Shown here piece after piece: positions 35,264 through 46,127 of a stretch of DNA of 64,000 nt. The stretch comes from Myxocyprinus asiaticus (Eukaryota; Chordata; Actinopteri; Cypriniformes; Catostomidae): NCBI RefSeq assembly GCF_019703515.2, contig NC_059362.1, positions 28,412,326 to 28,476,325 of the forward strand, written 5' to 3'. Numbering within the stretch: the stretch's first letter is position 1; every line of letters begins with the position of its first letter. The notes under the pieces were generated by a model. That model ran no database searches. It saw nothing but the letters and a program-made list of their open reading frames with translations, and had not been told where the DNA came from. The position numbers and the translations under genes were made by a program.

Positions 35264-36475
35264 CACTATATTGCCAAAAGTATTCGCTCATCTGCCTTTA
35301 GATGCATATGAACTTAAGTGACATCCCATTCTTAATCCATAGGGTTTAATATGACGTCGGCCCACCCTTTGCAGCTATAACAGCTTCAACTCTTCTGGGA
35401 AGGCTTTCCACAAGGTTTAGGAGTGTGTTTATGGGAATTTTTGACCATTCTTCCAGAAGCGCATTTGTGAGGTCAGACACTGATGTTGGACGAGAAGGCC
35501 TGGCTCGCAGTCTTCGCTCTAATTCATCCCAAAGGTGCTCTATCGGGTTGAGGTCAGGACTGTGTGCAGGCCAGTCAAGTTCTTCCACACCAAACTCGCT
35601 CATCCATGTCTCTATGGACCTTGCTTTGTGCACTGGTGCGTGGTCATGTTGGAACAAGAAGGGGCCATCCCCAAACTGTTCCCACAAAGTTGGGAGCATG
35701 GAATAGTCCAAAATCTCTTGGTATGCTGAAGCATTCAGAGTTCCTTTCACTGGAACTAAGGGGCCAAGCCCAGCTCCTGAAAAACAACCCCACACCATAA
35801 TCCCCCCTCCACCAAACTTCACAGTTGGCACAATGCAGTCAGACAAGTACCGTTCTCCTGGCAACCACCAAACCCAGACTCGTCCATCAGATTGCCAGAT
35901 GGAGAAGCGTGATTCGTCACTCCAGAGAACGCGTCTCCACTACTCTAGAGTCCAGTGGCGGTGTGCTTTACACCACTGCATCCGACGCTTTGCATTGCAC
36001 TTGGTGATGTATGGCTTGGATGCAGCTGCTCGGCCATGGAAACCCATTCCATGAAGCTCTCTACGCACTATTCTTGAGCTAATCTGAAGGCCACATGAAC
36101 TTTGGAGGTCTGTAGCGATTGACTCAGCAGAAAGTTGGCGACCTCTGCGCACTATGCGTGGCCTACCACTTCGTGGCTGAGTTGTTGTCATTCCCAATCG
36201 CTTCCACTTTGTTATAATACCACTGACAGTTGACTGTGGAATATTTAGTAGCGAGGAAATTTCACGACTGGACTTGTTGCACAGGTGGCATCCTATCACA
36301 GTACCATGCTGGAATTCACTGAGCTCCTGAGAGCGGCCCATTCTTTCACAAATGTTTGTAGAAGCAGTCTGCATGCCTAGGTGCTTCATTTTATACACCT
36401 GTGGCCATGGAAGTGATTGGAACACCTGAATTCAATTAATTTGGATGGGTGAGCGAATACTTTTGGCAATATAGT
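35264..36475 (-). mobile_element. Tc1-like transposon with nearly intact gene
   Basis: Ends CACTATATTGCCAAAAGTAT and the inverted ACTTTTGGCAATATAGT; TA on the left, slightly eroded right end. About 1.2 kb, a compact Tc1 family with short inverted repeats of about 30 bp. It lies downstream of rgs6 in the same direction. Confidence 0.9.
35346..36425 (-). pseudogene. Tc1-like transposase with one in-frame stop
   Basis: Reading from the Met at 36425 or a later one (MGRSQELSEFQHGTVIGCHL) the frame runs through HTH regions (SSREISSLLNIPQSTVSGII; GRPRIVRRGRQLS). At about 35938-35940 a TAG follows HRHWTLE, where related proteins have Gln. The same frame then continues [12 protein letters not shown] to the end, KGGPTSY. 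The catalytic D (SDES), D ([11 protein letters not shown]) and E ([10 protein letters not shown]) are present with DD34E spacing. A single nonsense change therefore separates it from an open gene. It is probably inactive. Confidence 0.88.
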
Positions 36476-37391
36476 ATATATCTCTGGCATCCAGTGTATT
36501 TCAATTGGTGCAATCTTTGTGCAAAGGAATATTCTGTGCACTATATGAATCATCCTGAAATACTGATATACTTGATTGTCCTGGTTGAAAATCTGTGAGC
36601 ATGTGTCTACTTCTTTAATTCCTCAATAAATCTAAAAAGTCTAAAAGCCATCTCTCCTTGTCGCTCACATCTCTGTTAGAAGTACTACATCATGTGCTAA
36701 TAGTCGAATACAACATGGCCTGTAGACACAGAGTACAGTCTCCAAAATGGCAGGAAATTATTAAAGTATTAAAATAACACAGAGCTGTGTGGAAACCCTT
36801 CACTCCAACATTCACACTTCATATTCAACCACCATTTCACAAAAAATACGTGACGAGAGTGTATGAAATGTTCTGTGCAAACCTTAACTGAGGGAAAACC
36901 CACACTGCAAGCCCTTTATCATTTTCTCCATTGAAAACTCCTTTGGAATGCTCTGAAGATTTGAGACACATCCTCTCTTCTTCCAATGCTTCCTGTTGAC
37001 ATGTCCTTGACATTGACTACTGCATCCCTGACCATGACACATCATGTTTTCAAAACTGATAATGAAAGGGCTGAGTTGGTGTCCTGTCTTTGCCGCAGTC
37101 TGTGTATATATATCAAATAAACTTATGTTGCTCTAGATGGTACTGAGAAATCTGACATTCATGTATGCAGTCATTCTGGTACTGATTTAATTAACACAGA
37201 CAACACTGTCACAGTTTGAAAAATGTTTTGGACTTATTGCATGCTGCCATCTAGAGTCGGTAGCTGTGCAATGTTTGGATGGGTTTTGGAGAGAGGCTGG
37301 TCCATACACATGGCCCATAGCAACAATGCTTCCACCCCAACAAACTGCAGTTTCTTTGGAGGGACCTTGACTTCTTAAAAGCCAGGACTCG
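36476..37391 (-). other. Probable rgs6 3' UTR and flank
   Basis: The region follows the rgs6 stop codon on the - strand. An ATTAAA signal (TTTAAT on +, near 36617) could end the mRNA about 775 bp after the stop. No other gene or element is recognised. Confidence 0.4.
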
Positions 37392-37442
37392 TCAGGAGGA
37401 CTGCATGAGGCCCGTCAGTCGTTTACTTGTCAGAGACTTGCC
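37392..37442 (-). CDS. rgs6: rgs6 last coding exon
   Basis: After acceptor TATGTTTCAG the exon encodes GKSLTSKRLTGLMQSS and a TGA at 37392-37394. Human RGS6 ends GKSLAGKRLTGLMQSS as I recall; the R7 relative RGS7 ends differently, in QSY. This is the short basic C-terminal tail after the RGS domain. It is in phase 0 with the exon at 38788. Confidence 0.9.
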   Translation of the reverse strand, partial: GKSLTSKRLTGLMQSS

Positions 37443-37949
37443 CTGAAACATAGACAATATTAATGTTTTCTTTTAGGGAGTAGTTTTAGAATATCCTTCA
37501 TATACATTCCACTGGATCAGTTTTATTTCAAGATTAACATATAATTGATTCACAAAAATATGGCTATGAGAGTGTATTGGTATTATTTTCAAGATTTTTA
37601 GTTACAATTTTTATGAATGTATAACAGAGTAAGTGTTTTTCTCACTAGTCACCATTTCTAACACCATTTTAATCACTTCAATCATTTTAATCATCTTTTT
37701 GCCTGAACTATAAACGGTCCTGCAGTGTGATGAATTGCAAATATACAAAAATAAAGTACAAATTTTCCATGTGGTCTCTCAATCAATATACAGTCATAAA
37801 AGCTGCATTTAATAATAATTATAAAATAATTAGCAAAATGTTGTTTTAGATGGAATATACAGTAGCATGCCACTTTACATTATATGTCCACTTCACAAAA
37901 GTGTCAACTACCCATATTCATAACCAAACACATCAGCATTGGGTTACAT

Positions 37950-38539
37950 GAAAGGAATATTCCATGTTCAATACAAGGCATTATAGTGATTAACACAAAC
38001 TTTGACTTGCTCCTCCTTTTCCTTAAAAAAAGCAAAAATCAAGGTTACAGTGAGGCACTTACAATGGAAGTGAATGGGACCAATTTTTGGAGGGTTTAAA
38101 CACAGAAATGTGAAGCTTATAATTTTATAAAAGCACTTACATTAATTCTGTTAAAACTCATGTATTATTTGAGCTGTAAAGTTGTTAAACAGTCATTTTA
38201 GGGCTTTAGAGTTTGTTGACATTACATTGTCGTGGCAACAAAGTTGTAAAATTGACTATAACTTTACACAGAAAAGGTTAGTAAGTGATTTTATCACACT
38301 AAAATCATGTTAAAATGCATATTGTTTATGTTTGTGGCTAAACTTTTGAAATAGTGAGTATTTTAATGTTTACGGATTGGCCCCATTCACTTCCATTGTA
38401 AGTGCCTCACTGTATCCTCGATTTTTACATTTTTTTAAAGAAAAGGAGGGACGAGTCGAAATGATTTTTTGTGGTAATCAATATTATGCCACAAATGCTG
38501 CTGATTGAGCTTAACTTTTATTCAAAATGTAATGCTTCT
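37950..38539. repeat. TTAA-type palindromic MITE, family B
   Basis: The left arm begins GGAATATTCCATGTTCAATAC and includes GAGGCACTTACAATGGAAGT. The right arm has the inverse (CACTTCCATTGTAAGTGCCT) and ends near GTAATGCTTCT followed by TTAA. The copy retains the sequence ATTGAGCTTAACTTTTATTC, an unoccupied version of the TTAA site that is filled in the copy at 43086. Confidence 0.8.
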
Positions 38540-38787
38540 TTAATTTTAAAATGTATAGACAACTGATGCCAAATTATAATAAATCTAATCAGTTGCTGTC
38601 CAGTGGAATTAGGAAGGATAAATACAACTGTTTGAGCAATGAAAAAAATCCTTTCCATGGTTCTCAGTAAAGCCCCATTTTCTTCTGGTCGTATCTTCAT
38701 GCCTTTTCAGAACCACAACCCCTTTATTTTGAAAGAATGTTATAAAGGTGTGTCAAGGAGGATTTTTAGACAATAGGGGCCACTTAC

Positions 38788-38841
38788 CACACTGCGAGTG
38801 AATTTCTCCAGGGAGGTGCGGCGGCCTTGGTCAGTCTCAGG
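38788..38841 (-). CDS. rgs6: rgs6 exon: C-terminal extension
   Basis: A 54-nt phase-0 exon encodes PETDQGRRTSLEKFTRSV between acceptor CTCACAG and donor GTAAGT. It matches the PEGEQGRRTSLEKFTRSV segment of longer human RGS6 isoforms as recalled. It can be skipped without a frame change, consistent with the known splice diversity at the RGS6 C-terminus. Confidence 0.88.
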
Positions 38842-39339
38842 CTGTGAGGCAGTTAATTGAAGAGAACAGGGGAAGGTACAGTGCACAACATCAGGTTAAC
38901 AAATGTTTGTTAGTAGGGAAAGATAGAAGTGCAACACAAAAACATTTATAGTCAAAATTATTGTTAATCTGGAATTACAGCAATGGAGCCAAAGCACAAA
39001 CTGTGGAGATTAAATGGTGCTCTCATGTAGCCATTAAAATAGAGTTGGCAGAGTTTATGAAGTATTTGTTAGCACCATTTAAGTACAGAATTCTAGATTA
39101 GCTGAATTGTTAGCATAGAATGTTAAAATCAGTGCAAATTCAACACGCATTTGAAAATAAAGTTGCCCACTGGTTGAGGATAAAGAAGAGGAAATCACTC
39201 ACTACATGATTTATGTTTTTAACAGTTCAGGATTGAAATACTGTCAAGAACTGATAAACTCCAAGCAAAACTTTCTTTCAACTCATCCTTCAGGGCTTTA
39301 CGACCATCAGTGCTCGAAGTGGGAAGAAATCCGCTATAG

Positions 39340-39370
39340 TGTATAGTATAGTATAGTATAGTATAGTATA
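39340..39370. repeat. (GTATA)n pentanucleotide repeat
   Basis: About six GTATA units in an rgs6 intron, about 440 bp from the nearest exon. Confidence 0.9.
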
Positions 39371-39813
39371 CTCCACCTCGCTGTCCGACAGGACAGGGAC
39401 CTTTTAAGAGCTTCCGGTATGCAAGAATAGTTGCAGGTACTGTTACGTTATTTTCGCATCATTGCCGGAATGGCGTACTGGTGTGTACCAGGCCACTTTG
39501 TGCACTGACGTCCACAGAAAGAAAATATCAATGTACCAAAGTTGACATTTTATGCTAAACCAAAAGCTACAACATATTTTCATTAGTTGCCCTTCGAGGG
39601 CACCTTAATTACTGTATGTGAGAAAAAAGTTGAAGGACATTGAAAAAAATATGCAGGATTAAGCACATAAATTATGCTGAATTTATTTTTTGTGTTTTTC
39701 AGTAGCAAAAATAAATAATGTAGGACACAGATTCAGGAAGGCACTTCACCCTTCCCTTCAGGGCTTCCGTAACCCCCTCACGCTGCTATATGAGATTTGC
39801 GATTAAGACTAAC

Positions 39814-39903
39814 CTTCTTTTTGGCCAACAGGAGGTCCTGGTAAGCATTGGAGCGCAGAAAACGAGGGTAGCTGTCACTCTTCATCAGCTTGTAGATGTG
39901 GTC
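39814..39903 (-). CDS. rgs6: rgs6 exon: end of RGS domain
   Basis: A 90-nt phase-0 exon encodes [19 protein letters not shown] and [11 protein letters not shown], between acceptor CTCTTCCAG and donor GTTAGT. This is helix 8-9 of the RGS fold. [17 protein letters not shown] is RGS6-like, whereas RGS7 reads RFIRSSAYQELLQAKKK, as recalled. The domain accelerates GTP hydrolysis by Galpha i/o. Confidence 0.93.
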
Positions 39904-40553
39904 CTGGAAGAGAAAAACATTGGAGGCTGACATTGAGTCTGCAGCTCAGGTTAAGGCTGATGGCAAAAGGAAAGTATCTCATTGCAAAGTAATGAGAAAG
40001 AACCAACAACCTGCTAAAAACCAGCTTTTTGTCCTCATCATTCTAACTCTATCCTCCTCCCAATCATTGCATCACATATGCAGGCAGGAATAAATGTGTA
40101 AGAGAATTTCTCTCAAGGGAAAAGGCAATCTGCACCTGATAATGCATATCTAAAGAGCAAGCAGCAGTAGGCAGGCTTTGTACTGTTTCGGTGATGCAAA
40201 GTAATGTTTTACCTAAGGCGATGATGGTGCATGTTTTTTTTTTTCTTACAGATTTTAAAATTCACACCAAGCATAATACACTTGACAGACTCCTAGCAAG
40301 AGACTTTTGGTATAATCGGTTTCAGAGTAGCAGTTGTCATTCACAGCAACAGTGGGAAAAGATCGTACAGTGGTACCTAATAACTGTGTTACAACAGTTT
40401 AGATAAGGGTCTGTAACATATTCTTTAATTATTCTACTTTCATAGTATTTTCTAAAAGCAGTTCACTGTAGTTGATGACAGATATTTATGGCATAAAACA
40501 AGGACAGCACAAATCAAACAATATATATATATATATATATATAGGGTATATAA

Positions 40554-41110
40554 ACTCACCAGCCACTTTATTAGGAACACCTGTACATCTACATATACAT
40601 TCGATTATCTAATCAGCCAATCGTGTGGCAGCAGTGTGATGTATAAAATCATGCAGATATGGGCCAGGACCTTCAGTTAATGTTCACATCAACCATCAGA
40701 ATGGGGAAAAAAAATGTGATATCAGTGATTTAGACCATGGCATGACTGTTGGTGCCAGATGGGCTAGTTTGAGTATTTCTGTAACTGCTGATTTATTGGG
40801 ATTTTCATGCTCAACAGTCTCTAGAGTGTAAAGAGAATGGTGTGAAAAACAAAAAACAACCAGTGAGCAGCAGTTTTGTGGACAAAAACGCCTTGTTGAT
40901 GTGAGAGGTCATCGGAGAATGGCCAGACTGGTTCAAGCTGACAGAAAGGCTACGGTAAATCAGATAACCACTCTGTACAACTGTAGTGAGCAGAATAGCA
41001 TCTCAGAATGCACAACATTTCGAACCTTGAGGTGGATGGACTACAACAGCAGAAGACCACATCGGGCACTTTATTAGGACCATAGTGTTATTAGTAAAGT
41101 GCTCGTGAAT
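40554..41110 (+). mobile_element. Tc1-like deletion derivative, second copy
   Basis: Ends ACTCACCAGCCACTTTATTA and CTAATAAAGTG-like TAGTAAAGTGCTCGTGA. The transposase N-terminal remnant is on the + strand (ATGGGGAAAAAAAATGTGAT, then GGTGCCAGATGGGCTAGTTT). It has the same internal deletion junction as the copy at 2655-3197. Confidence 0.75.
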
Positions 41111-41144
41111 GTATATAGCTATATAGTACTGGTCTAGAGAGCAG

Positions 41145-41245
41145 AACTAGAGAGCAGGTAAAATATCATAATATTAAAAAAAAAAAATATATATATATAT
41201 ACACACACACACACATACATATGATATATCACCTGCTCTCTAGTT
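41145..41245. repeat. Inverted repeat enclosing AT/AC microsatellite
   Basis: Arms AACTAGAGAGCAGGT and ACCTGCTCTCTAGTT, extended by AAATATCAT / ATGATATAT, surround an A tract, (AT)n and (AC)n. RNA from either strand could fold into a roughly 100-nt hairpin. No homology is known to me. Confidence 0.7.
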
Positions 41246-42342
41246 ATTGTTTCGGAATCTGGCATTGAAAAATCATTATTGCTCGACCACTACTAGGGGC
41301 CAAGGTCCTGATTCTGAGCATAAAAATGCCTGTCATTCTCAGTCTTTAATCAACTATTTAAATAAACAAAGTTCAGCCATGGAACTCTATGTTGGCGCAA
41401 GCTGATAGGTTCTTTGACTTGTTATCTGTTAGCCATTCGGATCGCATGGTGTGAGCTGACTGGTTCTCTGACTTGTTATCAGGTAGCAAATCATCTTGCG
41501 TCTCTCTCCTTGTCTTTTCTTTAAATGGCTCAGTTTTGCAGTTAAGCTGGTTTCTCTGTAGTGTGCTGCAATAATTTTTTCTCGGAACCCCACCTCCACC
41601 ACAGGTTTCAACAGCCTAAATCTGCTACACTAGGATTGTTTATGTCTATTTGTGCAGCAACATGTAACACATGCTCGAGGCAGCATGTCTTGCATTTTGT
41701 CTAATTGTGCAGCAGCAGTAGCATGTCCACATGCTAACTCAGTATGTATGTGTTTTTCTAGCAATAGCAAGTCTCCGTACTTGCTCTGCAGCAGCAGCGT
41801 AGCAGATCTAGTCCGCCAAGACCAATATCCTATCAATATGTCATACCCACATTCACATGCTAAATCTTTCAGAGACTGAAATGTATATAAATGAAGCAGA
41901 CAAACATAATGAAAACTCTCTTTAACAGACTCATGAGGACAAAAAAAAACAAATAATCTGTCAACATTATTGTACATCAATCCCTCACTGAATGGCCCAA
42001 AGCCTTCGAGTTCCTTTTTCATCATTTCTACAAATGAAAAGGATATGGCTTAGGGCTCAGCTTGTCCTGTAGAGCTGCTTCACTCTGACCTTAGTCCATC
42101 AAAAAGATTCAAGATAAAACATCATTCATCTGTGGAAATCACTGTTTGACTTTGTTTACAAAATGACTATACAAGACAGAAAATAATATTTCCATACACA
42201 ACTGTTAGATAGCTCTTGAACTCTCACATAGTTCATGTAGTGGGATCCATTTTTCCCTGAAACAGCAGAAAGGGTGTGGAAATTCATAAAAGAAACAAAA
42301 GCCATCAATTGTTCAGCACAATGTCCTGTGACAGCTTAATAC

Positions 42343-42529
42343 CTGGGCGTCTTCAAAGCTATAGCGGCCAGGGTCTTTTAGGTTCTGACTGGTGCGCTCA
42401 TAGCTATGTGAGTCCAGATTGATGGCATTGGGAGCTCCCTCAGCAAGAAACTCTTCCCAGATCTCCTGAGCCCGAGCTACCACCTCCTGCAGGGGGCGGG
42501 ACTTCAGATCTTGCACAGCCAACCAGAAC
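42343..42529 (-). CDS. rgs6: rgs6 exon: central RGS domain
   Basis: A 187-nt exon: one base finishing a split codon, then 62 residues beginning [20 protein letters not shown], through [20 protein letters not shown], to [20 protein letters not shown] and Q. The [17 protein letters not shown] and RYSFEDAQ blocks match RGS6 and define helices 4-7 with the Galpha-contacting residues. It follows acceptor TTTTTAG; the donor is GTATTA. Joined to the exon at 54065, the split codon reads CTG (Leu) in ENL-L-FW. Confidence 0.94.
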
Positions 42530-43248
42530 CTAAAAAGAGAACAATAACAATGTCAGCTGTATAGAAAATTTGTTGAAGAATGAAAATTCATGGGAGAAAG
42601 CTACAAATATATTTTTTTTAACAAGATACAGTTATACAGTAAAATACAGTAGTTTTTATGCAACTACTACAAAATCAATGGATTTACCACACCTTTAACT
42701 GGAACCAAAATTAAACTCGAAATCAGAATCTTATAATCATGCAAGAAGCATACTAACAAACTGGACTACATGATTCTTCCAATCAGAGGTGTAAAGTATT
42801 TGAGTAATTGTACTTCATTACTATACTGCCTTACAAAGCCAAAATGAAGTAACTATGCCAACACTGAAATTGAGAAAAATGCTTCAAAGTTTTTTGATTG
42901 TCCATCCGAATGTGGAATATAAAACAGTCTCAATCTGTTATCTCTGAATCTCAGCATAGATGAGCCAAATCCGTCCATCACAGGAAACTTCATAGTCATA
43001 GAGACCAGATTTCCATTATAGCTCAATTTTGACCAAATTATAATTGTAGTTACTTCATTTTGCCTTTGCATGGCAATATACTTAAAGGAATATTCCTGGT
43101 TCAATGCGAGTTAAAGGAGCAATATGTAACATTGACATCAAGCATTTAAAATGGGTACTGCAGTCCAAATTCAAAATACTGGAGAGAGTTGTCTCCCCTG
43201 CCCCTCTTCCCCAGACTCGAATCTCACGCAGGTTGCCAGGTTGAGGAC

Positions 43249-44355
43249 CAGTGTTGGGTGTAATGCGTTACAAAATCAAACTTTGTCTACTGCAATCTAA
43301 TTACATTTTGTGGTAACGCAGTAAAGTAACGCATTACTTTTTAAATTAAGTAATCTGATTACAGTTACAGACATGAATACGTTACTTGAATTACACATTT
43401 ATTACTAAGACAACCATATTAATTAAGTAGAATGCATTTTAAAATGTATTACTTTCCTATGTTGGTACTTTTGTGTGTGTTGCTGTGTCAGCTAATGAGC
43501 ATGCGCTCTAACAAAACACCATGACATTGAGGACACGTATCGAGGCAATGTCAGATGAGTGAGTGGCGTTACTATGGACGCAGCGGAGTGTAGTTGTTTA
43601 TTCAAATTGAAAACGAAAGTAAAGCGTTTCAAGATTTCATGCGCTCACAATCAGTCTCAGCGAGCTTTGTGTCAGCGTGGTCCCAGCCCTGGCTGGAGGA
43701 GAGAGGCATGCAAGGCTGGGCCGCCGACAAATCCTCCTCAAATCTCTGTGCTCTACCCCGTCTTCGCACGTTTCCCTTGTGTGTCTCTCTGCAGCTGCCA
43801 CGGGAGGAGAGGGGATCGGCTTCTGGTGTATATGGAAAACAGCGCACGTTCCCATCTGACATATATCGCTCACAAAGTGGAAACATTTGCGGAATGGCCT
43901 CTTGAAAAAGTCTTCGCAAAGCAAACGGCTCTTTTATGTTCTATATGTACTGTAAACAATTAAACACAGACAATGCAATAGCGTTACAGATGCACAAGTG
44001 ATAAAGGATACTCAATTCGTCCAAGCACAAGCAGGGAGGTAGAAATAATCCACTCTCTGTAAAGTTGTGTAAACACACACATGCTGCACATGTATACACA
44101 GGGACATACTGTACATGCACACATACACATGCACGATGCAACACACAAGCAAACCTGTACATTCACACCGAAAAGAAACAACAAGCATTCAAATACACAA
44201 TGGATTTACTATCAAAGCTGTTTGCAAATGTGTTTTAAGAAATGTTTTCAGTTCATTAGTATTCTTTTTTTGTCTTTCACACCAACTCAAACACAGGTAA
44301 ACAAACATACTGTACACATACGTGCCACACACAGCTACAAAGGTTGTAGATAGCG

Positions 44356-44396
<41 letters not shown>

Positions 44397-44565
44397 GAAG
44401 ATACTACAACAGCATATTTGAGATAAGAAAGTACTAAAAGAGCTATTAGTGTCACATTTGTTCTTTTTTTTTCGCAGGTTTGATTGGTTTTAAAAAGTAA
44501 ATTCAAAGTAAATAATCAGTAATCAGCAGTGGATTACTTTTTTGAAAGTAACTTACCCAACACTG
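43249..44565. mobile_element. Non-autonomous hAT element, 1.3 kb, perfect 8-bp target duplication
   Basis: Ends CAGTGTTGGGTG and its inverse CCCAACACTG. The 8-bp duplication TTGAGGAC occurs at 43241-43248 and 44566-44573, diagnostic of the hAT superfamily. Sub-terminal GTAATCTGATTAC-type motifs are present at both ends. The interior has a GC-rich patch (43560-43960) open in several frames but no hAT transposase signature, so it depends on a transposase made elsewhere. An (AC)n tract lies at 44359-44394. Confidence 0.9.
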
Positions 44566-44819
44566 TTGAGGACATGCAACAGGAACGAGCAAACTGACAA
44601 TGGCAAGCGATGAGCCTCACACTGATCAAGCTGATCAGCTAAAGTATATGTCTGCAATGTTTTTCATGTGAATTTTTTATAACTCTGTCAATGTTATCTA
44701 GATGTAGTGCTGGCTTCCAAGGCTGCAGCACGCTGTGTTTGCCCACTAACTTGTTTAAAATCTGGCAACCAGGGGTGTCGAAATACTATTGGGAAATGGG
44801 CAGTGGGCCCATTTCCCAA

Positions 44820-46127
44820 TAAAAAAAGAAACGTCCTCTCACTTTCAACTGCTTTTATTTTCAGCATAACTTAACATGTGTAAATATTTGTATGAACATT
44901 AAAAAGATTCAACATCTAAGACATAAACTGAACAAGTTTCACAGACATGTGACTAACAGAAATGGAATAATGTGTCCCTGAACAAAGGGGGGGTCAAAAT
45001 CAAAAGTAACAGTCAGTATCTGGTGTGGCCACCAGCTGCATTAAGTACTGCAGTGCATCTCCTCCTCATGGACTGCACCAGATTTGCCAGTTCTTGCTGT
45101 GAGATGTTACCCCACTCTTCCACCAAGGTATTTGCAAGTTCCCAGACATTTCTGGAGGGAATGGCCCTAGCCCTCACCCTCCGATCCAACAGGTCCCAGA
45201 CGTGCTCAATGGGATTGAGATCCGGGCTCTTCGCTGGCCATGGCAGAAAACTGACATTCCTGTCTTGCAGGAAATCATGCACAGAACGAGCAGTATGGCT
45301 GATGGCATTGCACACCTCCAAATCGATCCCGCTCCAGAGTACAGGCCTTGGTGTAACGCTCATTCCTTCGACGATAAACGCAAATCCAACCATCACCCCT
45401 GGTGAGACAAAACCGTGACTCATCAGTGAAGAGCACTTTTTGCCAGTCCTGTCTGGTCCAGCGAAGGTGGGTTTGTGCCTATAGGCGACGTTGTTGCCGG
45501 TGATGTCTGGTAAGGACCTGCCTTACAACAGGCCTACAAGCCCTCAGTCCAGCCTCTCTCAGCTTATTGCGGACAGTCTGAGCACTGATGGTGGGATTGT
45601 GCGTTCCTGGTGTAACTCGGGCAGTTGTTGTTGCCATCCTGTACCTGTCTCGCAGGTGTGATATTCGGATGTACCGATCCTGTGCAGGCGTTGTTACACG
45701 TGGTCTGCCACTGCGAGGACGATCAGCTGTCCTTCCTGTCACCCTGTAGCGCTGTCTTGGGCGTCTCACAGTACGGACATTGCAATTTATTGCCCTGGCC
45801 ACATCTGCAGTCCTCTTGCCTCCATGCAGCATGCCTAAGGCACATTCATGCAGATGAGCAAGGACCCTGGGCATCTTTCTTTTGGTGTTTTTCAATCAGT
45901 AGAAAGGTCTCTTTAGTGTCCTAAGCCTACCGTCTGTAAGCTGTTAGTGTCTTAACGACCGTTCCACAGGTGCATGTTCATTAATTGTTTATGGTTCATT
46001 GAACAAGCATAGAAAACATTGTTTAAACACTTTACAATAAAGATCTGTAAAGTTATTTGGATTTTTACAAAATTATCTTTAAAATACAGTGTCCTGAAAA
46101 AGGGACGTTTCTTTTTTCGCTGAGTTT
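44820..46127 (-). mobile_element. Tc1-like transposon with internal deletion
   Basis: Ends AAAAAAAGAAACGTCCTCTC and the inverse GGGACGTTTCTTTTTTCGCT, then GAGTTTATA; the left end lacks the CTCAGC present at the other end and in the sister copy at 54963. About 1.3 kb. Confidence 0.88.
45013..45895 (-). pseudogene. Tc1-like transposase lacking its second catalytic Asp
   Basis: The - strand reads MPRVLAHLHECALGMLHGGK, through GRPRVTTPAQDRYIRISHLR, to TRHHRQQRRL followed by a stop. After this and a frame change it resumes with LLDRRVRARAIPSRNVWELA and ends AAGGHTRY. Relative to the copy at 55244, about 165 bp between DRFGG and NATSHTA are gone, which removes the second catalytic Asp (QHD). The E in DLNPIEHVWD remains. 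It is inactive. Confidence 0.85.

Larger units (their letters stand above)
39904..42342. other. rgs6 intron with Tc1 derivative and a hairpin repeat
   Basis: Besides the (TA)n tract at 40521-40542, the Tc1 derivative at 40554 and the inverted repeat at 41145, I see only AT-rich intronic sequence. Confidence 0.5.

Noticed and set aside
35425..35800. Several + strand frames of 60-90 codons
   Set aside because: Antisense shadows of the Tc1 transposase on the - strand.
44972..45418. 148-codon + strand frame
   Set aside because: Antisense of the Tc1 transposase remnant.
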